Below, piece by piece: positions 56,386 through 64,000 of a DNA stretch of 64,000 nucleotides; position 1 is the first letter of the stretch; each line of letters starts with the position of its first letter. The notes beneath the pieces were generated by a model. It did not search any database. It saw only the letters and a list, made by a program, of their open reading frames with translations, and was not told the origin of the DNA. This DNA is from an uncultured Gemmatimonadales bacterium (lineage in GTDB: Bacteria; Gemmatimonadota; Gemmatimonadetes; JACCXV01; JAHWKZ01), in contig CAMYLR010000009.1 of NCBI GenBank assembly GCA_947259315.1, forward strand, positions 69,630 to 133,629, written 5' to 3'. The position numbers were made by a program, and so were the translations under genes.

Positions 56386-57599
56386 TACGTTCTTGGCTGC
56401 ACGTCGCGCTGGTGGGCGTGTTTTGCGGCATCGTGCCGGTGGTGCCGACCGCGCTGGCCCAGGAAGATGCGGAGCTGGAGGCACAGCGGCAGCGGCTCGA
56501 GCAAATCCAACAGGAGATCAAGAACAAGCGCGCCGAGGCGGCGCGGCTCGGCGAACGCGAAGAGAGCGTGATTCGAGAGCTGCGGCAGGTCGAGCGGGAG
56601 CTGGGGGTCACCGAACAGCTCGTTGCGACCCTCGGCGACGAGATCGAGAGTCGCGGCCAGCAGATCGAAGAGGTATCGAAATCACTGGCTCGCGCGCATG
56701 ACGAGCTAGCGCTCAAGCGTCAAGTCTTGGCGCGACGACTGCGCGCGATATACAAGCTGGGTCGCTTCGGTGTGATCGAAATCCTGTTCCGATCCGACTC
56801 GTTCGCGGACGCGCTCAGTCGCTACAAGTACTTGCGGTTGATCGCGGAACAGGACGGAAGACTGCTGGACCGAATCACGCGCCTGGAGATCGGGATAAAG
56901 GAGAACCTGGTCGCGCTCGGGCGGGCGCGGGAAGAGCTTGACCACGCGCGAGCGGCTCGCATGCGCCATGCGGAAGAGTTGTCAGCGACAGAGGGAGACC
57001 GGCAGCGCATGTTGGCCGTCGTCAAAGGTCGTCGTTCGGAGCAACTTCGCGCGGCTCAGGCGCTGGAAGAGGAGACCGGACGAATTCAGCAGCTCTTGGT
57101 CGTGCTCGAGCGGCGTCGAGCTGAGCGCGAAGCTGAAGCCGCTCGGCTGGCGACCGCCGCGGGCAGGCGCGCGCCGGACCCGGCGGCTTCGACGCTCACC
57201 GCAGACGTGGGAGCGTTGGCGTGGCCGGTGGAGGGCGAGATCATCGCGCGCTTCGGTCGGGCTGTGCATCCCGTTTACAAGACCGAGGTCGTGAACAACG
57301 GTATCGATATCCGCGCGCCAAGGGGCACTCCGGTCAGAACGGTCGGCTCGGGCGAGGTCGCCTACGTCGATTGGAACGGTGGCTACGGTCTAATGGTGAT
57401 CGTCGATCATGATGGCGGATATTATTCGCTCTACGCGCACCTCGATCGCGCCGATGTTACCGTGGGACAGCGAGTCGGCCAGCGACAGGTAATCGGCGCG
57501 GTGGGCGAAACAGGGAGTCTGGTGGGGGCTCAACTTCATTTCGAGATTCGTGAAGGAGGCCAGGCGATCGACCCGATCGCCTGGCTGCAAAAGCGATGA
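56382..57599 (+). CDS. envC: Murein hydrolase activator EnvC
   Basis: EnvC is the periplasmic partner of FtsEX and switches on amidases at the septum. The 405-residue protein has a signal peptide (ending ALAQ), coiled coils over residues 27-250 and a LytM domain at 280-400. That domain is degenerate: Asn305 takes the place of the first zinc His (NNGID instead of HxGxD), and Gln384 replaces the first His of HxH. So it should not cut peptidoglycan itself. It overlaps ftsX (GTGA) and holB (ATGA). Confidence 0.92.
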   Translation: MIRSWLHVALVGVFCGIVPVVPTALAQEDAELEAQRQRLEQIQQEIKNKRAEAARLGEREESVIRELRQVERELGVTEQLVATLGDEIESRGQQIEEVSKSLARAHDELALKRQVLARRLRAIYKLGRFGVIEILFRSDSFADALSRYKYLRLIAEQDGRLLDRITRLEIGIKENLVALGRAREELDHARAARMRHAEELSATEGDRQRMLAVVKGRRSEQLRAAQALEEETGRIQQLLVVLERRRAEREAEAARLATAAGRRAPDPAASTLTADVGALAWPVEGEIIARFGRAVHPVYKTEVVNNGIDIRAPRGTPVRTVGSGEVAYVDWNGGYGLMVIVDHDGGYYSLYAHLDRADVTVGQRVGQRQVIGAVGETGSLVGAQLHFEIREGGQAIDPIAWLQKR

Positions 57600-58690
57600 C
57601 GAGTAGCGCGCGCATCGGAGTGCTCGGCCACGACAAGCTGAAAACGGCGCTCAACGCCGCCATTGGCCGTCAGCGACTGGGGAGTGCGTTGTTGTTCTAC
57701 GGCCCCGGCGGGGTTGGCAAACAGACCTTGGCCCGGTGGCTCGCCCAGCGCCTGCTGTGCGTGGATGATGGCGCAAAGTCCGCCGGAGAGCCGTGCGGCT
57801 CCTGCGCCACGTGTCGTCGGTTGGCCGGCAACAATCACCCCGATTTCCACTGGTACTTTCCGCGTCCAGCGGAGACCTATTACAAGGCCAATGCCCGCGC
57901 CGACGATCTCGCTCGCCGCGCCGGCGAGCCGACCGCTCCAGCGACCTACGATCACCCAGCATCGTTTCGGATGGAAGATTTTCGAGCCGTTGCGCAACAA
58001 GCCGGGCGTCCGCCGTTTGAGGCGTCGGAGCAACTGTTCGTGCTGGGCGACGTCGATCAACACCCGCCCGGCGATGAGCCGACCGGCATGCTGATGAAGC
58101 TGCTGGAGGAAGTGCCACCACGCACGCGGTTCGTACTGACTGCCACGCGACCCGAGGCACTACCGGCGACGATTCATTCCCGCGTCCAATCGCTGGCGAT
58201 CCCGACCGTCGATGACGACGCGCTCCGGGCGTTTGTGGAAACTCGGCTCGAGATCCAAGCTCGAGATAGAGCTTCGCTGATCGCGCTTGCCGGCGGCCGG
58301 CCGGGGCGCGCCTTGGCGCTGGCCGACCCCGGGATCTTGGGGCTGCGGGAGTTTGCGGTTCAGTTGTTCAATGCCGGGATGGCGGGCGGCGACCCGTATG
58401 CGTTCCTGCTCGCGACGCAACTGCCGCGGGTCCGGGAGCAGCACGAGCTCGTGTTCGAGTTCTTGCTCGGAATGGCCGAAGACGTGCTGGCGGTTTGTGT
58501 CGCCAACGGTGACGAGGGGACGGCTCTGCACCACCCGGATCTCTTGCCGCGGTACCGTAAAGCGTCTGAGCAAGGCGCGGTGGCACTGTCCGGCACAGCG
58601 CGCCAACTGGTCGAGGTCCGGGAGCACGTTTGGAGCAACCTCACCCCGACCTTGCTCTATTGGGAGGCGCTGCGCGCACTGGCCCCGTAG
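57596..58690 (+). CDS. holB: DNA polymerase III delta-prime (clamp loader) subunit
   Basis: Delta-prime is the rigid stator of the clamp loader. The 364-residue protein has an AAA+ core with a P-loop GPGGVGKQT at 36-44, a zinc site (LLC plus CGSCATCR) and [29 protein letters not shown] (in part), where SRV corresponds to the SRC motif. The Ser/Thr after the P-loop Lys is Gln, which fits delta-prime subunits that do not hydrolyse ATP. ATG 57596 overlaps envC. It precedes metG. Confidence 0.85.
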   Translation: MTSSARIGVLGHDKLKTALNAAIGRQRLGSALLFYGPGGVGKQTLARWLAQRLLCVDDGAKSAGEPCGSCATCRRLAGNNHPDFHWYFPRPAETYYKANARADDLARRAGEPTAPATYDHPASFRMEDFRAVAQQAGRPPFEASEQLFVLGDVDQHPPGDEPTGMLMKLLEEVPPRTRFVLTATRPEALPATIHSRVQSLAIPTVDDDALRAFVETRLEIQARDRASLIALAGGRPGRALALADPGILGLREFAVQLFNAGMAGGDPYAFLLATQLPRVREQHELVFEFLLGMAEDVLAVCVANGDEGTALHHPDLLPRYRKASEQGAVALSGTARQLVEVREHVWSNLTPTLLYWEALRALAP

Positions 58691-58702
58691 ATTTTGGCCC
58701 CC

Positions 58703-60298
58703 ATGGCCGAGCGCTACTACCTCACTACTCCGATCTACTACATAAACGATCGTCCCCACATCGGTCATGCTTACACGACGATGCTGGCCGATGTGCTGGC
58801 GCGTCGTCATCGGATGACCGGTGACGACGTCAGGTTCCTGACCGGCACCGATGAGCATGGCGAGAAGATCGTTCGGGCGGCTTCGGAACGTGGCGCTACG
58901 CCGCAGCAGCACGTCGACGAGCTGGCGGTGACGTGGCAGGCAACGTGGGACGAGCTCGAAATCCGATACGATCGGTTCATCCGCACCACCGACGCTGACC
59001 ATGTGGCGGTCGTCCAAAAGGCGCTCACGCAACTCCACGCAGGCACGACACCGGCCGGAGAGCCGTTGTTGTACAAGGACGCCTATCGCGGTTGGTACTG
59101 CGTCTCGGACGAGCGGTACTGGACCGAGAAAGACTTGCGGGATGGCCGTTGCCCGGAGTGTGGCAAGCCGGTCGAGGAGATCGAGGAGTCGAACTGGTTC
59201 TTCCGCATGAGCGCTTATCAGGAAGCGCTGATCGTTCACATTCGCGACAACCCCGGCTTCATCTACCCCGAGACGCGGGCCAACGAGATTCTGGGTTTTC
59301 TTCGAGAGCCCCTCGGCGATTTGTGTATCTCGCGGCCGAAAGCCCGGCTTGCGTGGGGTATCCCGTTCCCGTGGGATGACGGCTACGTTACGTACGTGTG
59401 GGTCGACGCGTTGCTGAATTACGTCACCGGCACGGTAGATTCCACCGCCGACGCTGAGGCCAGCGCGGAGCGCTCGATCGCCGCCTGGAACGAACACCCA
59501 GCGGACGTCCATTTGATCGGCAAAGACATCCTGACCACCCACAGCGTCTACTGGACGACGCTCCTGATGGCTCTCGGCTGGGCGCTGCCGAAGCAGATCC
59601 TCGGCCACGGATGGTGGCTTTGGGAGGGCCGCAAGATCGCTAAGTCGGTTGGCAACGTGGTTGACCCCGGACAATTGACGGAGGTCGTTGGGGTCGATGG
59701 GCTGCGGTACTTCCTGCTTCGGGAGATGACCCTCGGGCAGGACAGTACGTTTTCATACGAGTCGATGGCCAAGCGACTCAACGCCGATCTTGCCAATGAC
59801 TTGGGGAACCTCCACTCGCGAGTGACCAAGATGGTCGAACGTTATTTGGATGGCCGCTTGCCACTCCGTGACGAGGCTGAGGGGCAGGCCGGCGAAGCGA
59901 TGTTGAGAGAGCCGGCGGAGCGGTTGCTGGCCGATGGGGCCGAAGGATCGGTTTCCCAGGCGTGGGGCGAGTGGCGAATCAACCTGGCGTTGGAGCGGAT
60001 CGTGGGCTTGGTGTCGGCGACCAACGAGTACCTGGAGCGCCACGCGCCGTGGAAGCGGGCGCGCGATCCGGATGCGCTGCCGGAGGTAGCGGCGGTACTG
60101 GCGCACGCCGCCGAAGCGGTCAGGCTCGCGGCGGCTCTGGTTTGGCCAGTCGCTCCCGAGCTCGCGGGGTCGATCCTGGAGTCGCTCGATCAACCGGGCA
60201 CGCCGCGCACAGACCAGCTGCGCTGGGGCGTGCTGGATGGAGGCTCGGTGCGGGTGGTGCCGCCGGTCTACCAGCGGCTCGAGCTCGAGAAGACGTAG
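58703..60298 (+). CDS. metG: Methionyl-tRNA synthetase
   Basis: MetG joins methionine to its tRNA. The 531-residue class I enzyme has HIGHAYTTMLADV (HIGH motif), FLTGTDEHGEKI, a zinc element with one CxxC pair (CPECGKPVEEIEESNWF, in part), FPWDDGYVTYVWVDAL and the KMSKS-equivalent KIAKSVGN. It lacks the C-terminal tRNA-binding domain of the longer enzymes. ATG 58703 matches the normal start; a TTG three codons upstream is less likely. It lies directly before the MCE-protein gene. Confidence 0.96.
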   Translation: MAERYYLTTPIYYINDRPHIGHAYTTMLADVLARRHRMTGDDVRFLTGTDEHGEKIVRAASERGATPQQHVDELAVTWQATWDELEIRYDRFIRTTDADHVAVVQKALTQLHAGTTPAGEPLLYKDAYRGWYCVSDERYWTEKDLRDGRCPECGKPVEEIEESNWFFRMSAYQEALIVHIRDNPGFIYPETRANEILGFLREPLGDLCISRPKARLAWGIPFPWDDGYVTYVWVDALLNYVTGTVDSTADAEASAERSIAAWNEHPADVHLIGKDILTTHSVYWTTLLMALGWALPKQILGHGWWLWEGRKIAKSVGNVVDPGQLTEVVGVDGLRYFLLREMTLGQDSTFSYESMAKRLNADLANDLGNLHSRVTKMVERYLDGRLPLRDEAEGQAGEAMLREPAERLLADGAEGSVSQAWGEWRINLALERIVGLVSATNEYLERHAPWKRARDPDALPEVAAVLAHAAEAVRLAAALVWPVAPELAGSILESLDQPGTPRTDQLRWGVLDGGSVRVVPPVYQRLELEKT

Positions 60299-60300
60299 CC

Positions 60301-61329
60301 GTGCCCGACTCGACACGCGATCGCGGTTGGGGAGAGTACCGGTTGGGGATCGTGGTGACTCTGGTTGTTGCCGCGGTCGTAATGACGGTGCTGCTGCTCG
60401 GGTCGCAACGTGGGCCGTTCCTGCCGGACACCCTCCCGTACTATCTCGAGCTGGACGACGCGGCTGGGATCCGAGTCGGATCGTTCGTCCGAGTCGGTGG
60501 CATTCCGGCGGGTGAGGTGCGCGATGTCGAAATCGTGCCGCCACGTCCACCAAAACCACCGGTGGCTGGGGAGATCGTTCTGCCGCCAGCCGAGTTCAAG
60601 CTGGCGGCTGACATCCGAATACAGATCGAAGTCGACGAGCGTTTTGAGCGCTACGTAACGCCAAGCTCGCGAGCACAACTGGCCAACGTGGGGCTCGGCG
60701 GCGAACGGTACGTTCGAATCACCGCCGGTGACGTGCGCGAGTCTCCACTCGAAGTCGGGTCCACGATAGCAGCCGTGCCGAGTGCCGATTGGGACTTGAT
60801 CTTGGCCAAGCTCGCGCGAGCGCTCAACGAGGCGCAGGTGTTGATGGCGGCAGCGCGCGAGGTGCGGGCCGACATAGCGGCGGGAGGCGGCACCGCCGGT
60901 AAGCTGCTGGATTCCGATGCTGAGCTATACCCGATTCTGAGCCGGGTGGTCGATGATGCCGAGCGGTTGCTGGCGGCGATCGACAGCGGGCCTGGGTTTA
61001 TCGGACGGTACCGGAGCGATCCCACGCTGCGCGACCAGATCGCATCCCTCAAGCGGGAAATCGAAGCCCTCGACTCGTTGCGCAACGCGCCCGATGGTGG
61101 GTATCAGCGGTGGGCCAGCCCGACCGAGCTCGAAGCGGCGCTGGCCGATGCCGGATCGCAGGCCGAGGCGGTGCGCTTTCATCTGGACGGCGCGCACGGC
61201 ACGTTGGGCCGGTTGGCCTATGACGAGGAACTCCAGCGGCAGCTGAGGGTACTTCAGGCGCGGGTCGCGGATCTGGCCCGGGCGTTTCGCGATAACCCAT
61301 TGGGGTTTATTAACATAGAGCTTTTCTAG
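60301..61329 (+). CDS. MCE/MlaD-domain protein
   Basis: MCE proteins bind lipids and carry them between the two membranes. The 342-residue protein has one N-terminal membrane helix (residues 15-38) and an MCE domain at about 45-155 (YLELDDAAGIRVGSFVRVGGIPAGEVRDVEIV, in part, and ANVGLGGERYVRIT). A long helical C-terminal part ends FRDNPLGFINIELF. GTG 60301 is two bases after metG's stop. No mlaE/mlaF permease or ATPase gene is in the window. A terminator follows 127 bases later. Confidence 0.88.
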   Translation: MPDSTRDRGWGEYRLGIVVTLVVAAVVMTVLLLGSQRGPFLPDTLPYYLELDDAAGIRVGSFVRVGGIPAGEVRDVEIVPPRPPKPPVAGEIVLPPAEFKLAADIRIQIEVDERFERYVTPSSRAQLANVGLGGERYVRITAGDVRESPLEVGSTIAAVPSADWDLILAKLARALNEAQVLMAAAREVRADIAAGGGTAGKLLDSDAELYPILSRVVDDAERLLAAIDSGPGFIGRYRSDPTLRDQIASLKREIEALDSLRNAPDGGYQRWASPTELEAALADAGSQAEAVRFHLDGAHGTLGRLAYDEELQRQLRVLQARVADLARAFRDNPLGFINIELF

Positions 61330-61380
61330 AGCGGTTCGGACAGAAATGCGGAACGCGGACTGCACACCAGGTCCACTGAG

Positions 61381-61409
61381 TTGACACAACAGTGCCCGGA
61401 AGCTAGCGT
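61381..61409 (+). promoter_or_regulatory. Possible promoter upstream of the M23 gene
   Basis: A perfect TTGACA (61381-61386) is followed after 17 bases by TAGCGT, a poor -10. A terminator lies between it and the M23 gene at 61505, so the promoter is uncertain. Confidence 0.25.
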
Positions 61410-61455
61410 TTTTGGGCGTTTACTCGACGCACCGCACCACATTATTAGAGTCTTC

Positions 61456-61479
61456 TGGCGGCATGGCCGCCAATTTTTT
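61456..61479 (+). terminator. Intrinsic terminator after the MCE gene
   Basis: A 7-bp stem TGGCGGC/GCCGCCA with a 3-base loop is followed by ATTTTTT. This is a textbook intrinsic terminator on the plus strand and would end the long run that begins near mfd. Confidence 0.8.
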
Positions 61480-61504
61480 GCCAATCTCTCGGGGGGATTG
61501 ATCG

Positions 61505-62428
61505 GTGTTCGACCGTTTTGGGACGCTCATGTACATACCAAATGAAAAAAGCAAGGTACGATCTTTCCCGCTGTCGACTCGAACCGCTGTCGGCGTTGGC
61601 ATGGTTGCGATCGGAGTGGTCGCCTTTGTCTCCGGCTTGGGGTTGGCCGCGTTTCTTGGCGGCGAGCTGCCCGGCAAAGCCACCGTCGTAGCCGAGAACG
61701 ACCGCCTCCGCAGCGAGTTGGAGAATGCGGAAGGCGAGATCGCAACTCTGGGTCAGACTCTCGAGACACTGTTGGACCGTGAGGAAGAGCTGCGGTTGGC
61801 GGCCGACCTGCCACCGGTTCCGCTCGAGGTTCAGGCGGTCGGTGTCGGTGGTCCCGGGCACACGCCGTTTGACGGCACCGGGCTGGGCGATGCTCAGCTT
61901 CACAACCGGGTGGCATCGATGACGACTTCGCTCGATGTGCTGTTGCGGCGCAGCGAGTTGGTCGCCAACAGCTTCGAGGACGTCAAGAAGTCGATCGCAT
62001 CCAACCGCGAGCGATTCGAAGCCACGCCATCGATCTGGCCCGCCTCGGGTTTCCTGTCGAGCAGCTATTCGATGCGTCGCAGGCATCCGATCTTCCACGA
62101 CGTCCGACCCCACTTCGGGATCGACATCTCGGCCAATCGGGGCAATCCGATTTTGGCTACCGCGGCTGGGCGCGTAGTCCGCGCCGGTTGGCAGAACGGG
62201 CACGGTAATCAGGTTGAGATCGAGCACGGCCACGGCATTCTCACCAAGTACTCGCACGCTTCAAAGGTGCTCGTCAAGCCGGGCCAGAAGGTCAAGCGCG
62301 GAGATACGATCGCGTTGGTCGGGTCGACAGGTTACGCGATCGCGCCCCACGTGCACTATGAGGTGCATGAGAATGGGGATCCGGTTGATCCGCTGAAGTA
62401 CATCTTCCCAGACGCCATCGCCGACTGA
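61505..62428 (+). CDS. Membrane-anchored M23 (LytM) peptidase with coiled coil
   Basis: The 307-residue protein has a membrane helix (residues 28-50), a coiled coil (62-100) and a C-terminal LytM domain. All zinc and catalytic residues are there: His203 and Asp207 in HFGID, His251 (YSHAS), and His282 and His284 in HVHYEV. It should hydrolyse peptidoglycan cross-links, in contrast to the EnvC copy upstream. GTG 61505 has GGGGGG ahead. The protein is of the same kind as the one beside parB but longer. Confidence 0.88.
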   Translation: MFDRFGTLMYIPNEKSKVRSFPLSTRTAVGVGMVAIGVVAFVSGLGLAAFLGGELPGKATVVAENDRLRSELENAEGEIATLGQTLETLLDREEELRLAADLPPVPLEVQAVGVGGPGHTPFDGTGLGDAQLHNRVASMTTSLDVLLRRSELVANSFEDVKKSIASNRERFEATPSIWPASGFLSSSYSMRRRHPIFHDVRPHFGIDISANRGNPILATAAGRVVRAGWQNGHGNQVEIEHGHGILTKYSHASKVLVKPGQKVKRGDTIALVGSTGYAIAPHVHYEVHENGDPVDPLKYIFPDAIAD

Positions 62429-62478
62429 GGTCACACATCGTGGCCGATCTCTTTGTTGCGCTCGTCGCGACGTTCTGC

Positions 62479-62497
62479 GGCGTACGTGAAGTACGCC
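62479..62497 (+). terminator. Small hairpin after the M23 gene
   Basis: GGCGTAC and GTACGCC form a perfect 7-bp stem with a 5-base loop in the 111-base gap before the M16 gene. No T-run follows, so termination is only possible. Confidence 0.3.
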
Positions 62498-62539
62498 TCG
62501 ACCCCCTCTCCTCACGCGCCTCGATCTGCACTGTCCTGA

Positions 62540-63856
62540 GTGGCCCCCAAGTCTGTGCATAAACGGGTCGTGACCCCGCCACAGCTGACGACCGTGGGGC
62601 AGGCTGGCGATCCCGCCCCGGCGCCGTTTGAGCGCGCGCGACTGGACAGCGGCGCTCGGGTCCTAGTTCGCGCCAATCGCGCACAACCGATCGTAGCGGT
62701 CGATCTTTGGCTTGGGGTCGGCGCGGTCGATGAGGCCGATGAGCACATCGGCATCTCTCATTTTCTCGAGCACATGTTTTTCAAGGGGACCGAGCGGTTC
62801 CCGCTCGGCGCGATGGATCGAGTGGTAAAGGAGATGGGGGGCTACAACAACGCCGCCACGTCGCTCGAGTTCACGCATTACTTCATCGTCTCGCCGAGCG
62901 AGTATTTCGAGACCTCGCTCGAGCTGCTTACTGACCACCTGTTGCGGCCGACGCTCCCGCCGCCCGAACTGGAGCGCGAGCGACAGGTCGTAAAGGAAGA
63001 GATCCGCCGCCGCAACGACTCGCCCCACGGACGGCTGTTCACTCGCCTGAGCCAGGCGGTCTTCGGCGACAGTCCCTACGGTCGAGAGGTTTTGGGGACC
63101 CCCGAATCGCTGGATCGCATCAGCCCCGACGTGATGCGCCGGTACTGGTCGGACCACTACGCGGCCGAACGGTTGGTGGTGGCGGTCGCCGGCGACGTCG
63201 ATCCAACGACGGTCGTCGAGCAGGTCGCCGAGAGGTTGGAGCCACTGCGGAGCGGCTCAGCAGGCGGCGCTCCGCCGGAGCCACCCCCACCAGCAACGGA
63301 CCCGGTCGAGGATACGATGGAGATCAACCAGGGGTACCTGGCTTGGGGGTTCAGAACCGCCGGGCGGACCGATCTCGATGAGCTCTGCGCACTGGACGTG
63401 GCGAGTACGATCCTCGGCGATGGTATGACTTCGCGCTTGTATCGACGCTTGATCGACGAGCTGCGCCTGGTGACCTCGGTTAGCGCCTGGATGTACCCGC
63501 TCAGTGAGACCGGCGTCTTGGGGATTGACGCCATTTGTGCGCCCGACAAACGAGCCCAAGTCGAGTCTGAAATCACGGCTGTCGTGTCGACAGCGATCGA
63601 AACCGGTTTTGAGGAAGAAGAGGTGCGCCGCGCGAAAGCGATGCTGGCCGCCGAGTTCGCTTATGCGACCGAGACGAATGCGGCCGTTACGGGCACTCTC
63701 GGCGAGCACGAAGTGCTGTTCGGAGACGCGGGGGTTTTTCGTCGTTTGCTCGAGGGCATCGCCGCGGTGACGACCGAGGACGCTACGCAAGCGCTCGCCG
63801 AGCGCGGCGACCCGGGTGTGGCGGTGCGAGCATGGGTGGGCCCCGATGGCTCTTGA
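62540..63856 (+). CDS. M16 zinc metallopeptidase, active-site subunit
   Basis: The 438-residue protein belongs to the M16 (pitrilysin, processing peptidase) group. The inverted zinc motif HFLEHMFFKGT (HxxEH) lies near residue 75, with the distal Glu ligand in VVKEEIRRR. The C-terminal half is the second homologous domain (LAWGFRTAGRTDLDELCALDVASTILGDGMTSRLYRRL, in part). No signal peptide is seen, so it may be cytoplasmic. The next gene is another M16 member and overlaps its end. Such pairs usually work as dimers in which only one partner has the zinc site. Confidence 0.93.
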   Translation: MAPKSVHKRVVTPPQLTTVGQAGDPAPAPFERARLDSGARVLVRANRAQPIVAVDLWLGVGAVDEADEHIGISHFLEHMFFKGTERFPLGAMDRVVKEMGGYNNAATSLEFTHYFIVSPSEYFETSLELLTDHLLRPTLPPPELERERQVVKEEIRRRNDSPHGRLFTRLSQAVFGDSPYGREVLGTPESLDRISPDVMRRYWSDHYAAERLVVAVAGDVDPTTVVEQVAERLEPLRSGSAGGAPPEPPPPATDPVEDTMEINQGYLAWGFRTAGRTDLDELCALDVASTILGDGMTSRLYRRLIDELRLVTSVSAWMYPLSETGVLGIDAICAPDKRAQVESEITAVVSTAIETGFEEEEVRRAKAMLAAEFAYATETNAAVTGTLGEHEVLFGDAGVFRRLLEGIAAVTTEDATQALAERGDPGVAVRAWVGPDGS

Positions 63857-64000
63857 TCACCGAAAGCACGAGTTGTCTGGCGGGACGACGATCCTCGCCC
63901 GGCCGTTGAACGCCAACGATATCGTCGCGCTATATGCGGCGATCCCGATGGGCTCGCTCTACGAAACCGATGAAGAGGCCGGTATCTCTCAACTCGTTCA
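63846..64000 (+). CDS. M16-type peptidase, partner subunit, 3' cut by window
   Basis: Only 51 codons are visible. The frame begins with ATG 63846 inside the end of the previous gene. It reads GTTILARPLNANDIVALYAAIPMGSLYETDEEAGISQLV, in part, the N-terminal pattern of M16 peptidases up to just before where an HxxEH would lie. It is probably the partner of the active M16 protein upstream. Whether it has a zinc motif cannot be seen. Confidence 0.75.
   Translation, partial: MALDHRKHELSGGTTILARPLNANDIVALYAAIPMGSLYETDEEAGISQLV

Noticed and set aside
58160-59674. Antisense frame of 504 codons over holB and metG
   Set aside because: It spans two secure genes on the other strand and shows no family motif.
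62441-62562. Forty-codon frame starting GTG in the gap after the M23 gene
   Set aside because: It has no ribosome-binding site or homology I recognise and runs into the M16 gene.

Overview
This window is chromosomal core DNA around a replication origin. It comes from a high-GC, Gram-negative-type bacterium. It carries dnaA, dnaN, recF, a dciA-like gene, gyrB and gyrA in one direction and rpmH, rnpA, yidD, yidC, parA, parB and a bactofilin in the other, plus a perfect parS site, a complete F-type ATP synthase operon and many lipoproteins. The outer-membrane lifestyle (lipoproteins, an MCE/MlaD-type protein, SurA-like isomerases), the DUF4837 lipoprotein beside dnaE and the mfd - PPIase - PPIase - ftsE - ftsX - envC order suggest the FCB side of the tree, most likely Gemmatimonadota. 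That placement is inferred from gene content and order, not from a search.

Layout. 0-7 kb: the end of a Lys/Arg repeat (histone-like) protein, a PBP4-type carboxypeptidase, a beta-propeller protein, lysA, two unknown exported proteins and a coupled SH3b/PPC pair. 7-15.6 kb: trmL, then a tightly overlapping + strand run of DUF4837 lipoprotein, dnaE, accA, moaC, a rhodanese-like lipoprotein and an SGNH-like lipoprotein. 15.6-29 kb: one long minus-strand run from dnaA through dnaN, recF, dciA, gyrB, gyrA, a REC-GAF-GGDEF regulator, an alpha/beta hydrolase, moaD and moaE to two unknown helical proteins. 29.3-34.9 kb: rpmH, rnpA, yidD, yidC, parA (with parS inside it), parB, an M23 peptidase and a bactofilin. 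35-42.3 kb: atpZ-atpI-atpB-E-F-H-A-G-D-C on the minus strand, with a good promoter at its head. 42.4-64 kb: an LTxxQ lipoprotein, an unknown secreted protein, a methyltransferase, MoxR/DUF58/BatA-like genes, mfd, two parvulin-type isomerases, ftsE, ftsX, envC, holB, metG, an MlaD-like gene, an M23 peptidase and two M16 peptidases (the second cut by the window end).

The genes fall into replication and segregation (dnaA, dnaN, dnaE, holB, recF, dciA, gyrAB, parAB/parS), envelope growth and division (yidC, bactofilin, M23 proteins, ftsEX/envC, dacB, lysA), energy (atp), molybdopterin synthesis (moaC, moaD, moaE) and outer-membrane protein folding. Neighbouring genes very often share a 4-base NTGA stop/start overlap; I count 18 such junctions. 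No rRNA, tRNA, CRISPR array, IS element or phage region was recognised, and no stretch without a gene exceeds about 280 bases.

I see no single convincing new system. The observations most worth checking are: two adjacent lipoproteins of hydrolase/transferase folds that both have glycine where the catalytic nucleophile should be; several apparent CTG start codons; a predicted leaderless gene; a parS site used as coding sequence in parA; an ambiguous origin; and two unknown helical proteins at the end of the gyrase/moa run.
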